This document shows positions 13,007-24,954 of a DNA stretch of 64,000 bases, one piece after another. The notes under the pieces were generated by a model. That model was not told where the DNA came from. It made no database searches and was given only the letters and a program-made list of their open reading frames with translations. Both the position numbers and the translations under genes were made by a program. The DNA is from Antedon mediterranea (lineage: Eukaryota; Echinodermata; Crinoidea; Comatulida; Antedonidae). Numbering within the stretch: the stretch's first letter is position 1; each line of letters starts with the position of its first letter. The DNA lies in NCBI RefSeq assembly GCF_964355755.1, contig NC_092677.1, positions 20,184,101-20,248,100 on the forward strand, read 5' to 3'.

Positions 13007-15690
13007 GGCTGATCTATCTCTCTCTCGCTGATCTATCTCTCTCTCTCGCTGATCTATCTCTCTCTCGCTGATCTATTTCTCTCTCTCTCTCGCTGATCTA
13101 TCTCTCTCTCGCTGATCTACCTCTCTCGCTGATCTATCTATCTCTCTCGCTGATCTATCTCTCTCTCGCTGATCTATCTATCTCTCTCTCGCTGATCTAT
13201 CTATCTCTCTCTCGCTGATCTATCTATCTCTCTCTCGATGATCTATCTATCTCTCTCTCGCTGATCTATCTCTCTCTCGCTGATCTATCTATCTCTCTCT
13301 CGCTGATTTATCTATTTCACTCTCGCTGATCTATCTCTCTCGCTGATCTATATATCTCTCTCTCGCTGATCTATCTCTCTCTCGCTGATCTATATCTCTC
13401 TCTGGCTGATCTATCTCTCTCTCGCTGATCTATCTCTCTCTCTCGCTGATCTATCTCTCTCTCGCTGATCTATCTCTCTCTCGCTGATCTATCTCTCTCT
13501 CTCTCGCTGATCTATCTCTCTCTCGCTGATCTACCTCTCTCGCTGATCTATCTATCTCTCTCGCTGATCTATCTCTCTCTCGCTGATCTATCTATCTCTC
13601 TCTCGCTGATCTATCTATCTCTCTCTCGCTGATCTATCTATCTTTCTCTCGCTGATCTATCTCTCTCTCGCTGATCTATCTATCTCTCTCTCGCTGATTT
13701 ACCTATTTCACTCTCGCTGATCTATCTCTCTCGCTGATCTATATATCTCTCTCTCACTGATCTATCTCTTTCTCGCTGATCTATTTCTCTCTCGCTGATC
13801 TATCTCTCTCTCTCGCTGATCTATCTCTCTCTCTCGCTGATCTATCTCTCTCTCGCTGATCTATCTCTCTCCCGCTGTTCTATCTCTCTCTCACTGATCT
13901 TTCTCTCTCTCTCTCGCTGATCTATCTCTCTCTCGCTGATCTATCTCTCTCTCGCTAATCTATCTATCTCTCTCTGTCGCTTATCTATCTATCTCTCTCT
14001 CGCTGATCTACCTCTCTCTCTCGCTGATCTATCTATATCTCTCGCTGATCTATCTATCTATCTCTCGCTGATCTATCTCTCTCTCTCTCGCTGATCTATC
14101 TATCTCTCTCTCTCTCTCTCGCTGATCTATCTCTCTCTCTCGCTGTTCCATCTAACTCTCTCTCACTGATCTATTTCTCTCTCTCTCTTGCTGATCTATC
14201 TCTCTCTCGCTGATCTATCTCTCTCTCGCTGATCTATCTCCCTCTCTCGCTGATTTATCTCTCTCTCGCTGATCTATCTCTCTCTCTCTCTGATCTATCT
14301 CTTTCTCTCGCTGATCTATCTCTCTCTCGCTGATCTATATCTCTCTCTGGCTGATCTATCTCTCTCTCGCTGATCTATCTCTCTCTCTCGCTGATCTATC
14401 TCTCTCTCGCTGATCTATTTCTCTCTCTCTCTCGCTGATCTATCTCTCTCTCGCTGATCTACCTCTCTCGCTGATCTATCTATCTCTCTCGCTGATCTAT
14501 CTCTCTCTCGCTGATCTATCTATCTCTCTCTCGCTGATCTATCTATCTCTCTCTCGCTGATCTATCTATCTCTCTCTCGATGATCTATCTATCTCTCTCT
14601 CGCTGATCTATCTCTCTCTCGCTGATCTATCTATCTCTCTCTCGCTGATTTATCTATTTCACTCTCGCTGATCTATCTCTCTCGCTGATCTATATATCTC
14701 TCTCTCGCTGATCTATCTCTCTCTCGCTGATCTATATCTCTCTCTGGCTGATCTATCTCTCTCTCGCTGATCTATCTCTCTCTCTCGCTGATCTATCTCT
14801 CTCTCGCTGATCTATCTCTCTCTCGCTGATCTATCTCTCTCTCTCTCGCTGATCTATCTCTCTCTCGCTGATCTACCTCTCTCGCTGATCTATCTATCTC
14901 TCTCGCTGATCTATCTCTCTCTCGCTGATCTATCTATCTCTCTCTCGCTGATCTATCTATCTCTCTCTCGCTGATCTATCTATCTCTCTCTCGCTGATCT
15001 ATCTGTCTCTCGCTGATCTATCTATCTCTCTCTCGCTGATTTACCTATTTCACTCTCGCTGATCTATCTCTCTCGCTGATCTATATATCTCTCTCTCACT
15101 GATCTATCTCTTTCTCGCTGATCTATTTCTCTCTCGCTGATCTATCTCTCTCTCTCGCTGATCTATCTCTCTCTCTCGCTGATCTATCTCTCTCTCGCTG
15201 ATCTATCTCTCTCCCGCTGTTCTATCTCTCTCTCACTGATCTTTCTCTCTCTCTCTCGCTGATCTATCTCTCTCTCGCTGATCTATCTCTCTCTCGCTGA
15301 TCTATCTCTCTCTCGCTGATCTATCTATCTCTCTCTCGCTGATCTATCTCTCTCTCACTGATCTATCTATCTCTCTCTCTCGCTGATCTATCTCTCTCTC
15401 GCTGATCTATCTCTCTCGCTGATCTATCTCTCTCTCGCTGATCTATCTATCTCTCTCTCTCGCTGATCTATCTATCTCTCTCTCGCTGATCTATCTCTCT
15501 CTCGCTGATCTATCTATCTCTCTCGCTGATCTATTTCTCTCTCGCTGATCTATCTATCTCTCTCTCGCTGATCCATCTATCTCTCTCTCGCTGATCTATC
15601 TCTCTCTCGCTAATCTATCTATCTCTCTCTGTCGCTGATCTATCTATCTCTCTCTCGCTGATCTACCTCTCTCTCTCGCTGATCTATCTA
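13007..15690 (+). repeat. 1342-bp higher-order tandem repeat, two copies
   Basis: Variant units recur at a constant offset of 1342 bp: the GG of CTCTCTGGCTGATC at 13007 and 14349, and TTACCTATTTCAC at 13699 and 15041. The GCTGTTCCATCTAAC marker near 12801 and 14143 belongs to the same pair. The order of all intervening variants agrees, apart from scattered substitutions. The outer limits are approximate. Confidence 0.85.
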
Positions 15691-16209
15691 TATCTCTCGC
15701 TGATCTATCTATCTATCTCTCGCTGATCTATCTCTCTCTCTCGCTGATCTATCTATCTCTCTCTCTTTCTCGCTGATCTATCTCTCTCTCGCTGTTCCAT
15801 CTAACTCTCTCTCACTGATCTATTTCTCTCTCTCTCTCGCTGATCTATCTCTCTCTCGCTGATCTTTCTCTCTCTTTCGCTGATCTATCTCTCTCTCTCT
15901 CGCTGATCTATCTCTCTCTCTCGCTGATCTATCTCTCTCTCTCGCTGATCTATCTTTCTCTCTCGCTGATCTATCTCTCTCTCGCTGATCTATCTCTCTC
16001 CCGCTGTTCTATCTCTCTCTCCCTGATCTTTCTCTCTCTCTCTCTCTCGCTGATCTATCTCTCTCTCGCTGATCTATCTCTCTCTCGCTTATCTATCTCT
16101 CTCTCGCTAATCTATCTGTCGCTGATCTATCTCTCTCTGTCGCTGATCTATCTCTCTCTCTCTCTCTGATCTATCTCTCTCTCTCGCTGATCTATCTCTC
16201 TCTTTCGCT

Positions 16210-16375
16210 GATCTGTCTCTCTCTCGCTGATCTGTCTCTCTCTCTCTCGCTGAACTGTCTCTCTGTCGCTGATCTGTCTCTCTCTCGCTGATATGTGTCT
16301 CTCTCGCTGATCTGTTTCTCTCTCGCTGATCTGTCTCTCTCTCGCTGATCTGTCTCTTTCCTCGCTGATCTATCT
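16210..16375 (+). repeat. CTGTC-variant block, copy 2
   Basis: The same ordered GATCTGTC units as at 10270-10435, with TGTGTC at 16294. The last spacer reads CTCTTTCCTCGCTG instead of CTCTCCTCGCTG, a private change. Confidence 0.85.
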
Positions 16376-17280
16376 CTCTCTCGCTGATCTATCTCTCTCT
16401 CTCGCTGATCTATCTATCTCTCTCGTTGATCTATCTATCTCTCTCTCGCTGATCTATCTATCTCTCTCTCTCGCTGATCTATCTCTCTCTCTCGCTGATC
16501 TATCTCTCTCTCTCGCTGATCTATCTCCATCTCGCTGATCTATCTCTCTCTCGCTGATCTATCTCTCTCGCTGATCTATCTCTCTCTCGCTGATCTATCT
16601 ATCTCTCTCTCTCGCTGATCTATCTATCTCTCTCTCGCTGATCTATCTCTCTCTCGCTGATCTATCTATCTCTCTCGCTGATCTATCTCTCTCTCGCTGA
16701 TCTATCTATCTCTCTCTCCCTGATCAATCTATCTCTTTCTCGCTGATCTATCTCTCTCTCGCTAATCTATCTATCTCTCTTTCGCTGATCTATCTATCTC
16801 TCTCTCGCTGATCTACCTCTCTCTCTCGCTGATCTATCTATATCTCTCGCTGATCTATCTATCTATCTCTCGCTGATCTATCTCTCTCTCTCGCTGATCT
16901 ATCTATCTCTCTCTCTTTCTCGCTGATCTATCTCTCTCTCGCTGTTCCATCTAACTCTCTCTCACTGATCTATTTCTCTCTCTCTCTCGCTGATCTATCT
17001 CTCTCTCGCTGATCTTTCTCTCTCTCTCGCTGATCTATCTCTCTCTCTCTCGCTGATCTATCTCTCTCTCTCGCTGATCTATCTCTCTTTCTCGCTGATC
17101 TATCTCTCTCTCTCGCTGATCTATCTCTCTCTCTCGCTGATCTATCTCTCTCTCGCTGATCTATCTCTCTCCCGCTGTTCTATCTCTCTCTCGCTGATCT
17201 TTCTCTCTCTCTCTCTCTCTCGCTGATCTATCTCTCTCTCGCTGATCTATCTCTCTCTCGCTGATCTATCTCTCTCTCGC

Positions 17281-20200
17281 TAATCTATCTGTCGCTGATC
17301 TATCTCTCTCTGTCGCTGATCTATCTCTCTCTCTCTCTCTGATCTATCTCTCTCTCTCGCTGATCTTTCTCTCTCTTTCGCTGATCTGTCTCTCTCTCGC
17401 TGATCTGTCTCTCTCTCTCTCTCTCGCTGAACTGTCTCTCTGTCGCTGATCTGTCTCTCTCTCGCTGATATGTGTCTCTCTCGCTGATCTGTTTCTCTCT
17501 CGCTGATCTGTCTCTCTCTCGCTGATCTGTCTCTCTCCTCGCTTATCTTTCTCTCTCTCGCTGATCTATCTCTCTCTCTCGCTGATCTATCTATCTCTCT
17601 CGTTGATCTATCTATCTCTCTCTCGCTGATCTATCTATCTCTCTCTCTCGCTGATCTATCTCTCTCTCTCGCTGATCTATCTCTCTCTCGCTGATCTATC
17701 TCTCTCTCGCTGATCTATCTCTCTCTCGCTGATCTATCTCTCTCTCGCTGATCTATCTCTCTCTCGCTGATCTATCTCTCTCTCGCTGATCTATCTCTCT
17801 CTCTCGCTGATCTATATCTCTCTCGCTGATATATCTCTCTCGCTGATCTATCTCTCTCTCGCTGATCTATCTCTCTCTCTCTCTCTCTCTCTCGCTGATC
17901 TCTCTCTCTCTTGCTGATCTATCTCTCTCTCGCTGATCTATCTCTCTCTCGCTGATCTATCTCTCTCTCTCGATGATCTATCTCTCTCTCGCTGATCTAT
18001 CTATCTCTCTCTCGCTGATCTATCACTCTCTCGCTGATCTATCTATCTCTCTCTTTCGCTGATCTATCTCTCTCTCACTGATCTATCTCTCTCTCGCTGA
18101 TCTATCTATCTCTCTCTCGCTGATCTATTTCTCTCTCGCTGATCTATCTCTCTCTCACTGATCTACCTCTCTCGCTGATCTATCTATCTCTCTCGCTGAT
18201 CTATCTCTCTCTCGCTGATCTATCTATCTCTCTCTCGCTGATCTATCTATCTCTCTCTCACTGATCTATCTCTCTCTCGCTGATCTATCTATCTCTCTCT
18301 CGCTGATTTATCTATTTCACTCTCGCTGATCTATCTCTCTCGCTGATCTATATATCTCTCTCTCACTGATCTATCTCTTTCTCGCTGATCTATTTCTCTC
18401 TCGCTGATCTATCTCTCTCTCTCGCTGATCTATCTCTCTCTCTCGCTGATCTATCTCTCTCTCGCTGATCTATCTCTCTCCCGCTGTTCTATCTCTCTCT
18501 CACTGATCTTTCTCTCTCTCTCTCTCGCTGATCTATCTCTCTCTCGCTGATCTATCTCTCTCTCGCTGATCTATCTATCTCTCTCTCGCTGATCTATCTC
18601 TCTCTCACTGATCTATCTATCTCTCTCTCTCGCTGATCTATCTCTCTCTCGCTGATCTATCTCTCTCTCGCCGATCTATCTATCTCTCTCGCTGATCTAT
18701 CTCTCTCTCGCTGATCTATCTATCTCTCTCTCTCGCTGATCTATCTATCTCTCTCTCTCGCTGATCTATCTCTCTCTCGCTGATCTATCTATCTCTCTCG
18801 CTGATCTATCTCTCTCTCGCTGATCTATCTATCTCTCTCTCGCTGATCCATCTATCTCTCTCTCGCTGATCTATCTCTCTCTCGCTAATCTATCTATCTC
18901 TCTCTGTCGCTGATCTATCTATCTCTCTCTCGCTGATCTACCTCTCTCTCTCGCTGATCTATCTATATCTCTCGCTGATCTATCTATCTATCTCTCGCTG
19001 ATCTATCTCTCTCTCTCTCGCTGATCTATCTATCTCTCTCTCTCTCTCGCTGATCTATCTCTCTCTCGCTGATCTATCTCTCTCTCGCTAATCTATCTGT
19101 CGCTGATCTATCTCTCTCTGTCGCTGATCTATCTCTCTCTCTCTCTCTGATCTATCTCTCTCTCTCGCTGATCTTTCTCTCTCTTTCGCTGATCTGTCTC
19201 TCTCTCGCTGATCTGTCTCTCTCTCTCTCTCTCGCTGAACTGTCTCTCTGTCGCTGATCTGTCTCTCTCTCGCTGATATGTGTCTCTCTCGCTGATCTGT
19301 TTCTCTCTCGCTGATCTGTCTCTCTCTCGCTGATCTGTCTCTCTCCTCGCTTATCTTTCTCTCTCTCGCTGATCTATCTCTCTCTCTCGCTGATCTATCT
19401 ATCTCTCTCGTTGATCTATCTATCTCTCTCTCGCTGATCTATCTATCTCTCTCTCTCGCTGATCTATCTCTCTCTCTCGCTGATCTATCTCTCTCTCGCT
19501 GATCTATCTCTCTCTCGCTGATCTATCTCTCTCTCGCTGATCTATCTCTCTCTCGCTGATCTATCTCTCTCTCGCTGATCTATCTCTCTCTCGCTGATCT
19601 ATCTCTCTCTCTCGCTGATCTATATCTCTCTCGCTGATATATCTCTCTCGCTGATCTATCTCTCTCTCGCTGATCTATCTCTCTCTCTCTCTCTCTCTCT
19701 CGCTGATCTCTCTCTCTCTTGCTGATCTATCTCTCTCTCGCTGATCTATCTCTCTCTCGCTGATCTATCTCTCTCTCTCGATGATCTATCTCTCTCTCGC
19801 TGATCTATCTATCTCTCTCTCGCTGATCTATCACTCTCTCGCTGATCTATCTATCTCTCTCTTTCGCTGATCTATCTCTCTCTCACTGATCTATCTCTCT
19901 CTCGCTGATCTATCTATCTCTCTCTCGCTGATCTATTTCTCTCTCGCTGATCTATCTCTCTCTCACTGATCTACCTCTCTCGCTGATCTATCTATCTCTC
20001 TCGCTGATCTATCTCTCTCTCGCTGATCTATCTATCTCTCTCTCGCTGATCTATCTATCTCTCTCTCACTGATCTATCTCTCTCTCGCTGATCTATCTAT
20101 CTCTCTCTCGCTGATTTATCTATTTCACTCTCGCTGATCTATCTCTCTCGCTGATCTATATATCTCTCTCTCACTGATCTATCTCTTTCTCGCTGATCTA

Positions 20201-20850
20201 TTTCTCTCTCGCTGATCTATCTCTCTCTCTCGCTGATCTATCTCTCTCTCTCGCTGATCTATCTCTCTCTCGCTGATCTATCTCTCTCCCGCTGTTCTAT
20301 CTCTCTCTCACTGATCTTTCTCTCTCTCTCTCTCGCTGATCTATCTCTCTCTCGCTGATCTATCTCTCTCTCGCTGATCTATCTATCTCTCTCTCGCTGA
20401 TCTATCTCTCTCTCACTGATCTATCTATCTCTCTCTCTCGCTGATCTATCTCTCTCTCGCTGATCTATCTCTCTCTCGCCGATCTATCTATCTCTCTCGC
20501 TGATCTATCTCTCTCTCGCTGATCTATCTATCTCTCTCTCTCGCTGATCTATCTATCTCTCTCTCTCGCTGATCTATCTCTCTCTCGCTGATCTATCTAT
20601 CTCTCTCGCTGATCTATCTCTCTCTCGCTGATCTATCTATCTCTCTCTCGCTGATCCATCTATCTCTCTCTCGCTGATCTATCTCTCTCTCGCTAATCTA
20701 TCTATCTCTCTCTGTCGCTGATCTATCTATCTCTCTCTCGCTGATCTACCTCTCTCTCTCGCTGATCTATCTATATCTCTCGCTGATCTATCTATCTATC
20801 TCTCGCTGATCTATCTCTCTCTCTCTCGCTGATCTATCTATCTCTCTCTC
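17281..20850 (+). repeat. 1808-bp higher-order tandem repeat, two near-identical copies
   Basis: Copy 1 runs from 17281 to 19088 and copy 2 from 19089 to about 20850. Fixed markers agree at exactly 1808 bp: TAATCTATCTGTCG at 17281/19089, TGTGTC at 17471/19279 and TATCACTCTCTCGC near 18021/19829. Lines I compared by eye were identical. The copies part near 20850, where copy 2 continues into the GCTGTTCCATCTAAC unit. This is the most homogeneous, and so probably the youngest, duplication in the array. Confidence 0.9.
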
Positions 20851-21279
20851 TTTCTCGCTGATCTATCTCTCTCTCGCTGTTCCATCTAACTCTCTCTCAC
20901 TGATCTATTTCTCTCTCTCTCTCTCGCTGATCTATCTCTCTCTCGCTGATCTTTCTCTCTCTCTCGCTGATCTATCTCTCTATCTCTCTCGCTGATCTAT
21001 CTCTCTCTCTCGCTGATCTATCTCTCTCTCTCGCTGATCTATCTCTCTCTCTCGCTGATCTATCTCTCTCTCGCTGATCTATCTCTCTCCCGCTGTTCTA
21101 TCTCTCTCTCGCTGATCTTTCTCTCTCTCTCTCTCTCGCTGATCTATCTCTCTCTCGCTGATCTATCTCTCTCTCGCTAATCTATCTGTTGCTGATCTAT
21201 CTCTCTCTGTCGCTGATCTATCTCTCTCTCTCTCTGAGATATCTCTCTCTCTCGCTGATCTATCTCTCTCTTTCGCTGA

Positions 21280-21435
21280 TCTGTCTCTCTCTCGCTGATC
21301 TGTCTCTCTCTCTCGCTGAACTGTCTCTCTGTCGCTGATCTGTCTCTCTCTCGCTGATATGTGTCTCTCTCGCTGATCTGTTTCTCTCTCGCTGATCTGT
21401 CTCTCTCTCGCTGATCTGTCTCTCTCCTCGCTGTT
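21280..21435 (+). repeat. CTGTC-variant block, copy 5
   Basis: The same ordered block as at 10270, 16210, 17390 and 19200, with TGTGTC at 21360 and the CTCTCCTCGCTG end. It follows the second 1808-bp copy. Confidence 0.85.
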
Positions 21436-24400
21436 CTATCTCTCTCTCGCTGATCTATCTCTCTCTCTCGCTGATCTATCTATCTCTCTCGTTGATCTAT
21501 CTATCTCTCTCTCGCTGATCTATCTATCTCTCTCTCTCTCGCTGATCTATCTCTCTCTCTCGCTGATCTATCTCTCTCTCTCGCTGATCTATCTCCATCT
21601 CGCTGATCTATCTCTCTCTCGCTGATCTATCTCTCTCTCGCTGATCTATCGCTCTCTCTCTCTGATCTATCTCTCTCTCGCTGATCTATCTCTCTCTCTC
21701 GCTGATCTATCTCTCTCTCGCTTATCTATCTCTCTCTCTCGCTGATCTATCTCTCTCTCTCTCTCGCTGATCTATCTCTCTCTCGCTGATCTATCTCTCC
21801 CTCTCTCTCTCTCTCGCTGATCTATCTCTCTCTCTCTCTCGCTGATCTATCTCTCTCTCGCTGATCTATCTATCTCTCTCGCTGATCTATCTCTCTCTCG
21901 CTGATCTATCTATCTCTCTCTCGCGGATCTATCTATCTCTCTCTCGCTGATCTATCTATATCTCTCTCGCTGATCTATCTATCTCTCTCTCGCTGATCTA
22001 TCTCTCTCTCGCTGATCTATCTATCTCTCTCTCGCTGATCTATCTATCTCTCTCTCGCTGATCTATCTATCTCTCTCTCGATGATTTATCTATTTCACTC
22101 TCGCTGATCTATCTCTCTCGCTGATCTATCTATCTCTCTCTCCTCGATCTATCTCTCTCTCGCTGATCTATCTATCTCTCTCTCGCTGATCTATCTCTCT
22201 CTCACTGATCTATCTATCTCTCTCTCTCGCTGATCTATCTCTCTCTCGCTGATCTATCTATCTCCCTCTCGCTGATCTATCTGTCTCTCGCTGATCTATC
22301 TATCTCTCTCGCTGATCTATCTCTCTCTCGCTGATCTATCTATCTCTCTCTCGCTGATCTATCTATCTCTCTCTCGCTGATCTATCTCTCTCTCGCTGAT
22401 CTATCTATCTCTCTCACTGATCTATCTCTCTCTCGCTGATCTATCTATCTCTCTCGCTAATCTATCTCTCTCTCGCTGATCTATCTATCTCTCTCTCGCT
22501 GATCCATCTATCTCTCTCTCGCTGATCTATCTCTCTCTCGCTAATCTATCTATCTCTCTCTGTCGCTTATCTATCTATCTCTCTCTCGCTGATCTACCTC
22601 TCTCTCTCGCTGATCTATCTATATCTCTCGCTGATCTATCTATCTATCTCTCGCTGATCTATCTCTCTCTCTCTCGCTGATCTATCTATCTCTCTCTCTC
22701 TCTCGCTGATCTATCTCTCTCTCGCTGTTCCATCTAACTCTCTCTCACTGATCTATTTCTCTCTCTCTCTCGCTGATCTATCTCTCTCTCGCTGATCTAT
22801 CTCTCTCTCGCTGATCTATCTCCCTCTCTCGCTGATTTATCTCTCTCTCGCTGATCTATCTCTCTCTCTCTGATCTATCTCTCTCTCTCGCTGATCTATC
22901 TCTCTCTCGCTGATCTATATCTCTCTCTGGCTGATCTATCTCTCTCTCGCTGATCTATCTCTCTCTCTCGCTGATCTATCTCTCTCTCGCTGATCTATCT
23001 CTCTCTCGCTGATCTATCTCTCTCTCTCTCGCTGATCTATCTCTCTCTCGCTGATCTACCTCTCTCGCTGATCTATCTATCTCTCTCGCTGATCTATCTC
23101 TCTCTCGCTGATCTATCTATCTCTCTCTCGCTGATCTATCTATCTCTCTCTCGCTGATCTATCTATCTCTCTCTCGATGATCTATCTATCTCTCTCTCGC
23201 TGATCTATCTCTCTCTCGCTGATCTATCTATCTCTCTCTCGCTGATTTATCTATTTCACTCTCGCTGATCTATCTCTCTCGCTGATCTATATATCTCTCT
23301 CTCGCTGATCTATCTCTCTCTCGCTGATCTATATCTCTCTCTGGCTGATCTATCTCTCTCTCGCTGATCTATCTCTCTCTCGCTGATCTATCTCTCTCTC
23401 GCTGATCTATCTCTCTCTCGCTGATCTATCTCTCTCTCTCTCGCTGATCTATCTCTCTCTCGCTGATCTACCTCTCTCGCTGATCTATCTATCTCTCTCG
23501 CTGATCTATCTCTCTCTCGCTGATCTATCTATCTCTCTCTCGCTGATCTATCTATCTCTCTCTCACTGATCTATCTCTCTCTCTCTCGCTGATCTATCTC
23601 TCTCTCGCTGATCTATCTATCTCTCTCTCGCTGATTTATCTATTTCACTCTCGCTGATCTATCTCTCTCGCTGATCTATATATCTCTCTCTCACTGATCT
23701 ATCTCTTTCTCGCTGATCTATTTCTCTCTCGCTGATCTATCTCTCTCTCTCGCTGATCTATCTCTCTCTCTCGCTGATCTATCTCTCTCTGGCTGATCTA
23801 TCTCTCTCCCGCTGTTCTATCTCTCTCTCACTGATCTTTCTCTCTCTCTCTCGCTGATCTATCTCTCTCTCGCTGATCTATCTCTCTCTCGCTGATCTAT
23901 CTATCTCTCTCTCGCTGATCTATCTCTCTCTCACTGATCTATCTATCTCTCTCTCTCGCTGATCTATCTCTCTCTCGCTGATCTATCTCTCTCTCGCCGA
24001 TCTATCTATCTCTTTCGCTGATCTATCTCTCTCTCGCTGATCTATCTATCTCTCTCTCTCGCTGATCTATCTATCTCTCTCTCGCTGATCTATCTCTCTC
24101 TCGCTGATCTATCTATCTCTCTCGCTTATCTATCTCTCTCTCGCTGATCTATCTATCTCTCTCTCGCTGATCCATCTATCTCTCTCTCGCTGATCTATCT
24201 CTCTCTCGCTAATCTATCTATCTCTCTCTGTCGCTGATCTATCTATCTCTCTCTCGCTGATCTACCTCTCTCTCTCGCTGATCTATCTATATCTCTCGCT
24301 GATCTATCTATCTATCTCTCGCTGATCTATCTCTCTCTCTCTCGCTGATCTATCTATCTCTCTCTCTTTCTCGCTGATCTATCTCTCTCTCGCTGTTCCA

Positions 24401-24954
24401 TCTAACTCTCTCTCACTGATCTATTTCTCTCTCTCTCGCTGATCTATCTCTCTCTCGCTGATCTTTCTCTCTCTCTCGCTGATCTATTTCTCTCTCTCTC
24501 GCTGATCTATCTCTCTCTCTCGCTGATCTATCTCTCTCTCTCGCTGATCTATCTCTCTCTCTCGCTGATCTATCTCTCTCTCGCTGATCTATCTCTCTCC
24601 CGCTGTTCTATCTCTCTCTCACTGATCTTTCTCTCTCTCTCTCGCTGATCTATCTCTCTCTCGCTGATCTATCTATCTCTCTCTCGCTGATCTATCTCTC
24701 TCTCACTGATCTATCTATCTCTCTCTCTCGCTTATCTATCTCTCTCTCGCTGATCTATCTCTCTCTCGCCGATCTATCTATCTCTCTCGCTGATCTATCT
24801 CTCTCTCGCTGATCTATCTTTCTCTCTCTCTCGCTGATCTATCTATCTCTCTCTCGCTGATCTATCTCTCTCTCGCTGATCTATCTATCTCTCTCGCTGA
24901 TCTATCTCTCTCTCGCTGATCTATCTATCTCTCTCTCGCTGATCTATCTCTCTC

